This document shows, piece by piece, positions 29,304 through 38,007 of a DNA stretch of 64,000 nucleotides. The DNA is from CAVQRB01 sp963715055. Its GTDB lineage: Bacteria > Pseudomonadota > Alphaproteobacteria > Rhodobacterales > Rhodobacteraceae. A program made the position numbers and the translations under genes. The stretch's first letter is position 1; the number at the start of each line of letters is the position of its first letter. The notes below the pieces were generated by a model. That model was not told the origin of the DNA, did not search any database, and saw only the letters and a list, made by a program, of their open reading frames with translations. Location: positions 92,668 through 156,667 of the forward strand of contig CAVQRB010000023.1 of assembly GCA_963715055.1 (NCBI GenBank), given 5' to 3'.

Positions 29304-30788
29304 TCAGTCGTCGCTGCGTTCCTTGAAGCTCAACCCGATGAACTCAGGGGTGTGATCGCCAAGGCCCATGACCTTGGGACCGCGGTCATTATTGCGGTCG
29401 TTGCCGCCGGATCGCCCCTTGCCGCCTCGGCTGCTTTCCCGGCGCGGTTGCGGCTCGGCGGGTTTCTCGTCGCGGGGCTCAGCGGGGGCCTCTATGCTCT
29501 TTGGCGTCGTCTCCGCTTCGGCCTCGGCCTTGGGCCTTGCGTCGTCCTTCTTGCGGCCGCGGGACCGGCTGCGCCTAGGCTTTTCATCGCGGGCGGTGTC
29601 CGCTTGCTCGTCGGCGTCGCCCGTGGCCTCGGTTGAAGCGCCAAGCGGGTTTTCCAGACGCGGGATTTCGCGCTGCACCAGCCGCTCGATGTCGGACAGG
29701 TTGCGTTCGTCCCTGGGCACGCAGATCATGATCGCCTTGCCGTCGCGCCCCGCGCGACCGGTCCGGCCGATCCGATGCACGTAGTCTTCGGCGTGGCTCG
29801 GAACATCGTAGTTGAACACATGGCTGACTGCGGGCACATCAAGGCCGCGTGCTGCCACGTCGGAGGCGCACAGAAAGCGCAAGCTGCCTTCGCGAAACCC
29901 GTCAAGCGTGCGTGTGCGCTGGCTCTGGTCCAGATCGCCATGGATCGGGGCCGCGTCATAGCCATATTTCTTGAGGGACTTGGCGACCACATCCACATCC
30001 GTCTTGCGGTTGCAGAAGATGATGGCATTGGTACATTTTTCACCTTCGGCATCGATCAGGGCGCGCAGCATCTGCCGCTTTTCGGTGCCTTCGCGGTCCT
30101 TGCGCGACGCTTTGAACATCAGCACGCCCTGGGTGATGTTCTCACCCGTGGTGGCCTGGCGCGCGACCTCGACCCGTTCCGGGGCGGAGAGAAAGGTGTT
30201 GGTAATCCGCTCGATCTCGGGGGCCATGGTGGCGGAGAAGAACAGCGTCTGGCGCGTGAATGGCGTCAGGCTGAAGATGCGCTCGATATCCGGGATGAAG
30301 CCCATGTCGAGCATCCGGTCGGCCTCATCGACGACCATGATCTGAACGCCCGTGAGCAACAGCTTGCCGCGTTCGAAATGGTCAAGCAGGCGGCCCGGCG
30401 TGGCGATCAGCACATCGACACCCTTGTCGATCAGCTTGTCCTGCTCGTTGAAGGAAACGCCGCCGATCAAGAGCGCCTTGGTCAGCTTGAGATGCTTGGA
30501 ATAGGTGTCGAAGTTTTCCGCCACCTGGGCTGCCAGTTCCCGCGTGGGGCAAAGCACGAGACTGCGCGGCATCCGTGCGCGCGCCCGGCCCCGGGCCAGC
30601 ATGGTGATCATCGGCAGGGTGAAACTCGCGGTCTTGCCGGTGCCGGTCTGGGCGATGCCCAATACATCGCGGCCAAGCAGGGCGGGCGGTATGGCGCCCG
30701 CCTGGATCGGAGTCGGCGTTTCATAGCCGGCTTCCTCGATCGCCTTGAGAACTTTCGGATTGAGGTTCAGGTCAGAAAATTTTGTCAT
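29304..30788 (-). CDS. DEAD/DEAH-box ATP-dependent RNA helicase (RhlE-like)
   Basis: 494 residues. The helicase core shows the Q-motif region YETPTPIQAGAIPP, AQTGTGKT (motif I), PTRELA (Ia), DEAD (II, within VVDEADRML), FSAT (III) and HRIGRTGRAG (VI). A low-complexity Arg/Lys/Glu-rich tail of about 110 residues (REKPRRSRSRGRKKDD-like) probably aids RNA binding. The start at 30788 (MTKFSDLNL) is the family-like one; a longer open frame to 30914 adds no conserved sequence. Likely roles are ribosome assembly or RNA decay, possibly cold-related, as known for the family. Confidence 0.92.
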   Translation of the reverse strand: MTKFSDLNLNPKVLKAIEEAGYETPTPIQAGAIPPALLGRDVLGIAQTGTGKTASFTLPMITMLARGRARARMPRSLVLCPTRELAAQVAENFDTYSKHLKLTKALLIGGVSFNEQDKLIDKGVDVLIATPGRLLDHFERGKLLLTGVQIMVVDEADRMLDMGFIPDIERIFSLTPFTRQTLFFSATMAPEIERITNTFLSAPERVEVARQATTGENITQGVLMFKASRKDREGTEKRQMLRALIDAEGEKCTNAIIFCNRKTDVDVVAKSLKKYGYDAAPIHGDLDQSQRTRTLDGFREGSLRFLCASDVAARGLDVPAVSHVFNYDVPSHAEDYVHRIGRTGRAGRDGKAIMICVPRDERNLSDIERLVQREIPRLENPLGASTEATGDADEQADTARDEKPRRSRSRGRKKDDARPKAEAEAETTPKSIEAPAEPRDEKPAEPQPRRESSRGGKGRSGGNDRNNDRGPKVMGLGDHTPEFIGLSFKERSDD

Positions 30789-30980
30789 ATATGTCCGGTT
30801 ATTGCGGACACGTTCCTGGCCCGCAGCATCATCCATGTCGGCCCGAATGGCCCGAGAGGCGGCCCGTGCCGCGACATGCTGCGCGTGCATAGCAACAACT
30901 CCGGTCAGGGTCAAACAGATGTGTATCGGGCGAGCAGTCCAGCGCCGGATGCCGATGCGGCAAGGTATCCTGCCGGGCCT

Positions 30981-32588
30981 CTAGACCATCATTTCCTTGG
31001 TCGCGGTCAGCGTGACGTCCGGATAATCGCGCGCCACCCGGTCGATGTCCCATTGCAGGCGCGTGAGGTATACGATGTCGCCGTCGTGGTCATGGGCGAT
31101 GTGCTGCTTGTTGCTTTCGGTGAATTTCTCGACGGCCTGTTTCGGGCCGCTCACCCACCTTGCGGAGGTGAACTGCGAAGCCTCGAAGCGCACGGGCAAC
31201 CCGTATTCGAGCTCGATCCGGCTTGCGAGCACCTCGAACTGCAACTGGCCGACGACGCCCACGACGAAACCGGAACCGATCGAGGGTTTGAAGACCTTGG
31301 CGGCACCTTCCTCGGCGAATTGCATCAGCGCTTTCTCAAGGTGTTTGGCCTTCATCGGATCGCCTGCGCGAACGCCTTGCAGCAGCTCGGGCGCGAAGGA
31401 GGGGATGCCTGTCACCCGGATCGCTTCGCCTTCGGTCAGCGTGTCGCCGATGCGCAATTGCCCGTGGTTCGGAATGCCGATGATGTCGCCCGCCCAGGCC
31501 TCTTCCGCCAGCTCGCGGTCGGCGGCCAGGAACATCACCGGGTTGGTGATCGCCATCGGTTTCTTCGTGCGCACATGGGTCAGTTTCATCCCGCGCTCGA
31601 AGTGCCCCGAGGCGAGACGCACGAAGGCCACGCGGTCGCGGTGTTTGGGGTCCATGTTGGCCTGCACCTTGAAGACGAAGCCGGACACTTTTGTTTCTTC
31701 CGGCAGGATCTGGCGCGGCTCGGCAGACTGGATCTGCGGCTCGGGTCCATAGGTGGCGATGCCGTCCATCAACTCCTTGACGCCGAAGGAGTTGATTGCG
31801 GAGCCGAACCAGATCGGCGTGAGCGAGCCTTCGTGCATTGCCGCGATATCCAGCGGCGGTAGCAGTTCGCGCGCCATTTCAAGGTCTTCACGCAGCTTCT
31901 CCAGCAAGGCCGCTGGAACATGCTGGGCGAGTTTGGGATCGTTGAGGCCGTTGATTTCGATGGAGGCGGCGACGCGGTTGCGGTCCGCACGGTCCATCAG
32001 TTCCAACCGGTCGCGCAGGATGTCGTAGCAGCCCAGGAAATCGCGGCCCTGGCCGATGGGCCAGCTTGCCGGGGTCACGTCGATGGCGAGGTTTTCCTGG
32101 ATCTCGTCGATGATCTCGAAAACGTCGCGGCTTTCGCGGTCCATCTTGTTGCAGAAGGTCAGGATCGGCAGGTCGCGCATCCGGCAAACTTCGAAGAGTT
32201 TCTGGGTCTGGCTTTCGACGCCCTTGGCGCCATCGATGACCATCACGGCCGCATCCACCGCCGTGAGCGTGCGGTAGGTGTCTTCGGAGAAATCCGAGTG
32301 GCCCGGCGTATCCACGAGGTTGAAGCGGTATTGCTTGAAGTCGAAGGACATGGCCGAGGCCGAGACGGAGATTCCGCGGTCCTTCTCCATCGCCATGAAA
32401 TCCGACCGCGTCCGCCGTGCCTCGCCCTTGGCCCGGACCTGTCCGGCCATCTGGATCGCGCCGCCGAAGAGCAGGAATTTTTCGGTCAGCGTCGTCTTGC
32501 CCGCATCGGGATGCGAGATGATCGCGAACGTCCGGCGACGGGCGATTTCCGGGGGCAGATCGGGGCGGTTTCGGGCTGTGTCGAGCAT
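30981..32588 (-). CDS. prfC: Peptide chain release factor 3
   Basis: 535 residues; GTPase that recycles RF1/RF2 from the ribosome. Motifs are SHPDAGKTT (G1, residues 25-33), DRGISV with the RF3-type switch, DTPGHSDF (G3), CNKMDRE (G4), followed by the elongation-factor-like domains II and III. Length matches the family. The 192 bp between its stop and the helicase start contain no gene-like frame and must hold the helicase promoter. Confidence 0.95.
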   Translation of the reverse strand: MLDTARNRPDLPPEIARRRTFAIISHPDAGKTTLTEKFLLFGGAIQMAGQVRAKGEARRTRSDFMAMEKDRGISVSASAMSFDFKQYRFNLVDTPGHSDFSEDTYRTLTAVDAAVMVIDGAKGVESQTQKLFEVCRMRDLPILTFCNKMDRESRDVFEIIDEIQENLAIDVTPASWPIGQGRDFLGCYDILRDRLELMDRADRNRVAASIEINGLNDPKLAQHVPAALLEKLREDLEMARELLPPLDIAAMHEGSLTPIWFGSAINSFGVKELMDGIATYGPEPQIQSAEPRQILPEETKVSGFVFKVQANMDPKHRDRVAFVRLASGHFERGMKLTHVRTKKPMAITNPVMFLAADRELAEEAWAGDIIGIPNHGQLRIGDTLTEGEAIRVTGIPSFAPELLQGVRAGDPMKAKHLEKALMQFAEEGAAKVFKPSIGSGFVVGVVGQLQFEVLASRIELEYGLPVRFEASQFTSARWVSGPKQAVEKFTESNKQHIAHDHDGDIVYLTRLQWDIDRVARDYPDVTLTATKEMMV

Positions 32589-32671
32589 GTCTGCGCTATA
32601 GGCGAGGGGCGGGTGCAGTGCAAGGCACTCTGCTGTTCCCCCGGATGCACCCTTCGTGCGCTGATCCGGCG

Positions 32672-33691
32672 CTACCCGGCCGAGGCGCGGCGCAGCAGAT
32701 CGGCGGCATCCGCGCGCTGCAACAGGTCTTCCGGCACGTCCATGTCAAAGCGACCTGTCCCGCGGCCATCGCTCGGTTGGCCGGACAGATCGCGCGCGAC
32801 CTCGTCTGGCAGCAGCGAGGCGGTCCGGGCATCCACGCGCATGGATTCGGCGGCAATGCCTTCGGCAAAAATGATCTGGTGCCGGTCGAAAATGATCTGG
32901 AAGTAGTCTATGAAACCGCCCGGTTGCACCGTGATGTCTCGCCCGTTCACCAGATGCCGCGCCCGTACAGTCAGTTCGGAGCGGCCAGCGCAAAGCCGGT
33001 CCCGACGCTGGTAGATGAAGAGGCGGTGATCCGGGCTGACCAGCAGATCACCTGCATTGTTCAGCGCCCCGGCCGCGATGCGCACAGGGGCGAATTCACC
33101 CGCCGCGCGTTGCGTGCTGCGGCCAATCCAGCGGATCCGTTGCACGCCGTCATTGCGGGTGAGGACAGGGTCTCCGACCTTCAGGTCCTCGACTGGACAC
33201 TGCTGGCCGCCGCCAAGGGTGATTTGCGTGCCACGGGCGAAGGCGGCGCAGGAAATCTGCGCGAATTTGGCTCGGGCAGCGATGGTGTCGAGCCCGACGA
33301 GTCGGTAGGCGGCGCCTGGCAGCAGGGGAGAGAGCGGCAGAAGATAGATCTCGGAGATGTTCGAGGCCGCGTCGACCTCAACAAGGACCAGTGCTTCGGT
33401 CACCGCCGCGCCCGGCGCCATGAGGCTCAAGGCACAATCGATGTGGATGGTCGCACCGGGATGGCCGGTCTCGGACGAAAGTGCTACGGAGCGGGCACCG
33501 TCTGGCGCGCAACTCAGGGTCAAGGAGGTGGTGCTGCTGTCCGCGGACACTTGGTAGGTATCGTCCAACACGAGGTCATCGGCGAGACCCAATCCGTCGC
33601 CTTCGTTCGCGCCGATCACGACCCTGAAATCGCAGGCGCGGTAGACCGGTACCGTCAGCTTGGGCGTGGGATCTGCAGGCAGGTAGGACAT
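32672..33691 (-). CDS. Hint-domain (Hedgehog/intein type) protein lacking the usual first cysteine
   Basis: 339 residues from the ATG at 33691 (a GTG at 33706 would add five). The C-terminal half is a Hint module: ARGTQITLGGGQQCPVEDL, VGDPVLTRNDGVQRIRWIG, and LLVSPDHRLFI with the conserved histidine. In canonical members the module begins Cys-Phe-x-x-Gly-Thr; here the aligned residue is alanine (CAAFARGT), with a cysteine two positions earlier. Self-cleavage may therefore be lost or shifted. The N-terminal 140 residues are unrecognised. No signal peptide is visible. A second, canonical Hint gene lies at 43807. Confidence 0.82.
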   Translation of the reverse strand: MSYLPADPTPKLTVPVYRACDFRVVIGANEGDGLGLADDLVLDDTYQVSADSSTTSLTLSCAPDGARSVALSSETGHPGATIHIDCALSLMAPGAAVTEALVLVEVDAASNISEIYLLPLSPLLPGAAYRLVGLDTIAARAKFAQISCAAFARGTQITLGGGQQCPVEDLKVGDPVLTRNDGVQRIRWIGRSTQRAAGEFAPVRIAAGALNNAGDLLVSPDHRLFIYQRRDRLCAGRSELTVRARHLVNGRDITVQPGGFIDYFQIIFDRHQIIFAEGIAAESMRVDARTASLLPDEVARDLSGQPSDGRGTGRFDMDVPEDLLQRADAADLLRRASAG

Positions 33692-33831
33692 CTTACCGTT
33701 AATCACTCATACATGGTTTCCCGACATTAGCGCCGGGAATGTGTTGCGCCAAGGCCAATCTTTTGGCGTTTTGCTGGTTTTTCCAGTATCTTACATGGTG
33801 TAAGCGCCACAATCACAACCGGGAGTATGAC

Positions 33832-34611
33832 ATGGATCTGGGAATAAAAGGTAAACGGGCACTGGTCTGCGCCTCGTCGAAAGGGCTGGGGCTCGGGTGC
33901 GCCGAAGCCCTTGCCGCGGCGGGGGTGGATCTGGTGATGAACGCCCGCGGGTCAGAGGCGCTGGAAGCTGCGGCGCAGGCGATTCGCGATGCGCATGGCG
34001 TCGAGGTCGTCACGGTCGCCGCAGATATCACCACCGAAGCGGGCCGCGCGGCGGTGCTCGAAAAGGCGCAAGGCGTGGATATTCTCGTGACCAATGCAGG
34101 CGGGCCACCGCCGGGCATGTGGCACGATTGGGACCGGGAGGATTTCATCAAGGCGCTCGATGCCAATATGCTGACGCCGATCGCGCTGATCAAGGCACTG
34201 GTGCCCGGAATGATGGAGCGCGGGTGGGGCCGGGTGGTCAATATCACCTCGCAATCGGTCAAGGCACCGATCCCGACGCTGGGCCTGAGCAACGCCGCTC
34301 GGACCGGATTGACGGGTTACGTTGCCGGCACGAGCCGTCAGGTGGCATCCAGGGGCGTGAACATCAACAACCTGCTGCCGGGCATCCATGCGACGGACCG
34401 CGCGGAAGCACTCGACGGACCGGTGGCCAAGCGCGAGGGCATCACGCTCGAGGAGGCGCGGGCGCGGCGTTCTGCGACGATTCCGGCCGGGCGCTACGGC
34501 ACGCGGGAAGAGTTCGGCGCGGCCTGCGCCTTCCTCTGTTCGGTGCACGCGGGTTTCATCGTGGGCCAGAACATTCTGCTTGATGGTGGCGGCACAAACG
34601 CGACGATCTGA
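33832..34611 (+). CDS. SDR family protein with substituted catalytic tyrosine
   Basis: 259 residues with a Rossmann nucleotide-binding motif ASSKGLGLGCA and a TNAGGPP segment. The usual catalytic Tyr-x-x-x-Lys is replaced by GLSNAARTGL, in which neither tyrosine nor lysine is present, though the serine (NITSQS) remains. The C-terminus has GQNILLDGG. I recall a recognised SDR subgroup with this SN-x-x-R pattern; its reaction is unclear. GGGAG lies upstream of the chosen ATG. It precedes a symporter gene on the same strand. Confidence 0.85.
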   Translation: MDLGIKGKRALVCASSKGLGLGCAEALAAAGVDLVMNARGSEALEAAAQAIRDAHGVEVVTVAADITTEAGRAAVLEKAQGVDILVTNAGGPPPGMWHDWDREDFIKALDANMLTPIALIKALVPGMMERGWGRVVNITSQSVKAPIPTLGLSNAARTGLTGYVAGTSRQVASRGVNINNLLPGIHATDRAEALDGPVAKREGITLEEARARRSATIPAGRYGTREEFGAACAFLCSVHAGFIVGQNILLDGGGTNATI

Positions 34612-34705
34612 GCCCGGCGTGGCGTGATCGCTGCCCGCTCACGTTTGCGACAGCACGCATGGGTGGTGCTGGCAGCGACCCCGAGGCTGCGCTACCGCTT
34701 GACGC

Positions 34706-36088
34706 GTGTCGCAAGGGGCGCAGAACACCGTGCAAGCAATGATCCTGATCGGACTTTTTGGCGCTGTCGTCGTCGCGAGCCTTTTTGTGGCGCCACGCCG
34801 CGTGACCGTGGAGGGGTTCTTCGGCGGCACCGGCGAAACCGGTGCCGCGCCCGGGCTCTGGGTTCTGGTTCTGAGCCAGGTTACCACCTGGATATTCGCG
34901 CGCTCGCTGATGAATGCTGCGATCCTCGGCTATTATTTCGGCATAATGGGAACGCTGGCCTATGCTGCCTACTACGGTTCTTTCCTGACAGGGGGCTATA
35001 TTGTCGGGCACCTGCGCCGCTCGGGCGCCACCTCGGTGCAGGATTGGCTGGGCGGGCAATTCGGCGCGCCGGGGCGAGGCTGCTACAACCTCGTCATCGG
35101 GTTGCGTCTGCTGTCCGAAGTCTTCGCCAACTTGCTGGTGGTGGGGCTGATCTTCGACGCGGTTCTGGTGGGCAGCGGCACCATGGCCATCGTCGTGGTG
35201 TCCCTCCTGGGGCTGGCCTATTCGGCCTGGGGCGGGCTCAGCGCTTCGCTGCGCACCGACGTGGTGCAGATGGTGCTTTTCATCGTGGCCTTCGGGTTCG
35301 CATTCGGTGCGCTGCTTTTCAGCCCGGAGTTTTCGCTGGCCGCGGTGCTGACCGCGTCCGGTGTGTCAGGCAGCGCCAATGGCTGGGTGTTGCTGGCGGT
35401 GGCGGCTTTGCAGGTCTTCTCCTATCCCGCGCATGATCCGGTGATGATGGACCGCGGATTTCTCGCCAATCCCGAGACGACCCGGCGTTCTTTCCTGCAT
35501 GCTTTCTGGATCTCCACGCTCTGCATCATCGCCTTCGGCTTCTTTGGCATCCACGCGGGGCTGGTCGGGGCGGCATACGAGGGTGAACTCTTGGGCACCT
35601 GGGCCGGGATGTTCCCGACTTGGGTCTTTGTGCTGCTCATGGTGTCGCTGCTGGTTTCGGCGCTCAGCACGCTCGATTCCGCCCTTGCCTCCTCGGCGCG
35701 CCTCGCCGTGGAGGAACTGGCTCTCACCGCGCGCACCCTGTCCGGGGGGAGGCTGGTGATGGTTTTCGTGATGGCGCTGGGCACTGCACTCACGCTCTGG
35801 GGCAATGCAACGCTTTTCGATGCCGTCGCCGTCAGCGGGACGGCATCGATGTTTCTCGCACCGGTCCTGTTCGTCGGGCTGGTGAGGCGCCGCAGGGTGG
35901 CGCTCTGGGGGTATATGCTGGCCTTCGGTGCGGCGATGCTGGGCTCCTTTGCCTATCTGGCACGGGACTGGGGGCCGGTGCTCGCCGTGCTGCCCGAGGC
36001 ACATAAGTATGTCCAGCTTCTGGCGATCTGCGTTGCAGTTCTGGCTTTCGGCTTCGCGGCGGTGCTTGCGGCAGCGCGGAAGGGCTGA
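34706..36088 (+). CDS. Sodium:solute symporter (SSS) family protein
   Basis: 460 residues with about 13 transmembrane helices. The family-typical regions are the N-terminal VTVEGFFGGTGETG loop, AYSAWGGLSASLRTDVVQM, and LLVSALSTLDSALASSARL with the sodium-site serines. The start could be this GTG or the ATG at 34739; neither has a strong ribosome site. The solute is not predictable. Neighbours are an SDR upstream and an ABC ATPase with Lin0512 genes downstream on the same strand. Confidence 0.88.
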   Translation: MSQGAQNTVQAMILIGLFGAVVVASLFVAPRRVTVEGFFGGTGETGAAPGLWVLVLSQVTTWIFARSLMNAAILGYYFGIMGTLAYAAYYGSFLTGGYIVGHLRRSGATSVQDWLGGQFGAPGRGCYNLVIGLRLLSEVFANLLVVGLIFDAVLVGSGTMAIVVVSLLGLAYSAWGGLSASLRTDVVQMVLFIVAFGFAFGALLFSPEFSLAAVLTASGVSGSANGWVLLAVAALQVFSYPAHDPVMMDRGFLANPETTRRSFLHAFWISTLCIIAFGFFGIHAGLVGAAYEGELLGTWAGMFPTWVFVLLMVSLLVSALSTLDSALASSARLAVEELALTARTLSGGRLVMVFVMALGTALTLWGNATLFDAVAVSGTASMFLAPVLFVGLVRRRRVALWGYMLAFGAAMLGSFAYLARDWGPVLAVLPEAHKYVQLLAICVAVLAFGFAAVLAAARKG

Positions 36089-36094
36089 TAGCCC

Positions 36095-36121
36095 CTAATC
36101 CGAGAAAATCCATCGGATTAG
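36095..36121. promoter_or_regulatory. 8-bp inverted repeat CTAATCCG-N11-CGGATTAG
   Basis: A perfect dyad lies in the 45-bp gap between the symporter stop and the ABC ATPase start. No T-run follows the right arm, so it is a poor intrinsic terminator; it could be an operator or an mRNA hairpin next to the GGAG ribosome site of the downstream GTG start. Confidence 0.5.
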
Positions 36122-36133
36122 CCGGAGACCCGC

Positions 36134-37228
36134 GTGCCGCCCCCGCCACCGAGGCTTGAAATCAGGAACCTGCGCCGCGCCTTCGAAGGGCGCGCCGTGG
36201 TCGACGACGTGTCGCTGACAATCATGCCGGGGCAGGTGACTTGTCTTCTGGGGCCATCGGGTTGCGGCAAGTCCACGACGCTGCGGATGATCGCGGGCGT
36301 GGAGATGCAGGACAGCGGCGAGATCCACGTCGATGGCCAGCTGATCTGCGACACGGTTTACCGGGTGCCGCCCGAGCGGCGTGAGATCGGTCTGATGTTT
36401 CAGGACTTTGCGCTCTTTCCGCATCTCAGCGTGGCGGATAACGTGGCCTTCGGGATCAAGACCCGTGACAAGGCCGCACGCCGGGCGCGGGTGCGCGAAT
36501 TGCTCGAACGGGTGGATCTCGCGCGTTTCATCGACGGCTATCCGCACCAGCTCTCGGGCGGCGAGCAGCAGCGGGTTGCGCTGGCCCGAGCCCTGGCCCC
36601 GAAGCCCAAGATCATGCTGATGGACGAGCCCTTCTCCGGTCTCGACAACCGCCTGCGCGACGGCATCCGCGACGAGACCCTGACCATCCTCAAGGAAGAG
36701 GGCACCGCGGTCTTGCTGGTCACACATGAGCCCGATGAGGCGATGCGCATGGCCGACGAGATCGCACTGATGCGCGACGGGCGGATCGTGCAGCAGGGCG
36801 CGCCCTACAACGTTTACACGCGCCCGGTGGACCGCGCGGCGGTGGCCTTCTTCTCCGATGCCAATGTGCTCAAGGCGAGGGTCAGCGGGGCGCTGGCGCA
36901 GACGCCCTTCGGCCGGTTTCTGGCGCCGGGCGTGCCCGACGATACGCCCGTCGACATCGTGTTTCGCCCGCAACATGTGCGCATCGACTTTGATCGCAAC
37001 GGGCAGGGACCTTTGCCCACGGCGAGCGACGGCACCGCGGCCCGCGGCGTGGTGAAACGGGCGCGCTTCATGGGCAACGAAAGCCTTGTGGAGTTCGCCA
37101 TGGATTTCGACGGGTCGGTGCTGAAGGCCACGGTGCCGAACGTCTTCCTGCCGAAGCCGGGCACGGTCATGTGGCTGACGATCCGGCGCGACAGGTGCTT
37201 TGTCTTTACCGCGAAAACGAAGGGATAG
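36134..37228 (+). CDS. ABC transporter ATP-binding protein (iron/spermidine/thiamine type)
   Basis: 364 residues. The nucleotide-binding domain has GPSGCGKSTTLRM (Walker A), LSGGEQQRVALARAL (signature), IMLMDEPFSGLD (Walker B) and LLVTHEPDEA (H-loop). A C-terminal TOBE-like beta domain (about 240-360) is typical of ferric-iron, spermidine or molybdate importers. No permease or binding protein gene lies beside it, which is unusual for this class. It begins at a GTG preceded by CCGGAGACC. The two Lin0512 genes follow after three bases and are clearly in the same operon. Confidence 0.88.
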   Translation: MPPPPPRLEIRNLRRAFEGRAVVDDVSLTIMPGQVTCLLGPSGCGKSTTLRMIAGVEMQDSGEIHVDGQLICDTVYRVPPERREIGLMFQDFALFPHLSVADNVAFGIKTRDKAARRARVRELLERVDLARFIDGYPHQLSGGEQQRVALARALAPKPKIMLMDEPFSGLDNRLRDGIRDETLTILKEEGTAVLLVTHEPDEAMRMADEIALMRDGRIVQQGAPYNVYTRPVDRAAVAFFSDANVLKARVSGALAQTPFGRFLAPGVPDDTPVDIVFRPQHVRIDFDRNGQGPLPTASDGTAARGVVKRARFMGNESLVEFAMDFDGSVLKATVPNVFLPKPGTVMWLTIRRDRCFVFTAKTKG

Positions 37229-37231
37229 GCG

Positions 37232-37582
37232 ATGAAACGGCTGATGGTGGAATTCGGCATGGGCACGTCGCTCAGGCGGGGCGACTATACCGAAGCGGCG
37301 GTGCGCGCTGTCCGCGATGCGCTCTGGCACAATTCGATCAATCTCGCCGAGCTTTTCGGCTTCGAGAAGACCGACATGCGCATTCTGGTCGACATCGGCG
37401 TGCAGAAACCCGATCAGGTCGATGTGACGAAGGTCCTGGAAGTATTCCCTTACGGTCAGGCGGAGGTCCGGGTGCATCACGGCGGGCTTGATGCAGCGCG
37501 CCCCGAAGGCACCGGCAACCCCACGATCATGGCCAATGTAGCGCTGACGGTGGGTTTCGACATGGAGCGGGCAGATGGCTGA
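37232..37582 (+). CDS. Lin0512 family protein, first of a tandem pair
   Basis: 116 residues. The family pattern is present: FGMGTSLRRGDYTEAAVRAV, then ALWHNSINLAELFG, IGVQKPDQVDVTKVL, FPYGQAEVRVHHGGL. No biochemical function is established to my knowledge. It starts three bases after the ABC ATPase stop and overlaps the next gene by eight bases. It is clearly paralogous to that neighbour, which suggests a heteromer. Confidence 0.82.
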   Translation: MKRLMVEFGMGTSLRRGDYTEAAVRAVRDALWHNSINLAELFGFEKTDMRILVDIGVQKPDQVDVTKVLEVFPYGQAEVRVHHGGLDAARPEGTGNPTIMANVALTVGFDMERADG

Positions 37583-37931
37583 ACAGCGTTTGATCATCGA
37601 AATGGGCATGGGCAACGACCTGCACGGGCAGGACTATACCAAGGCCGCGAAACGGGCCATCGAGGACGCGTTCCGCCATTCCTCCTTGCCGCTTTTCCCG
37701 ACGCTGGGCCTCAGTCATTCGGAGATGCGGGTGCAGGTGACCGTGGGGGTGCAGAAGCCCGACGCCGTGGATGTTGAGGCCTTGACCGCTACCCTGCCGC
37801 GGGGGCGGGCGGAGGTGCGCGTGGTCAAGGGCGGGCTCAACGTGGGCGAGGGTGATGATCCAATCGTGATCGCGCAGGCCAGTGTCGAGGCCTTCCTGCC
37901 GCCGCAGACCGGATGGCGCTTGAAGCGCTGA
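37575..37931 (+). CDS. Lin0512 family protein, second of a tandem pair
   Basis: 118 residues aligned along its whole length with the preceding product: GMGNDLHGQDYTKAAKRAI, AFRHSSLPLFPTLG, VGVQKPDAVDVEAL, LPRGRAEVRVVKGGL. Translation begins inside the end of the first copy. The retained residues in both copies (GMG, DYTKAA, H-S/N, GVQKPD, VxxGG) are candidates for a shared active or binding site. It is the last gene of this plus-strand block. Confidence 0.82.
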   Translation: MAEQRLIIEMGMGNDLHGQDYTKAAKRAIEDAFRHSSLPLFPTLGLSHSEMRVQVTVGVQKPDAVDVEALTATLPRGRAEVRVVKGGLNVGEGDDPIVIAQASVEAFLPPQTGWRLKR

Positions 37932-38007
37932 AGGCGCATCAGGCGTCGAGCAGATGAAACCGGCCGGATGCGGATGCCCCCGGCCGGGCGGTCACTCCGA
38001 CGTAGCG

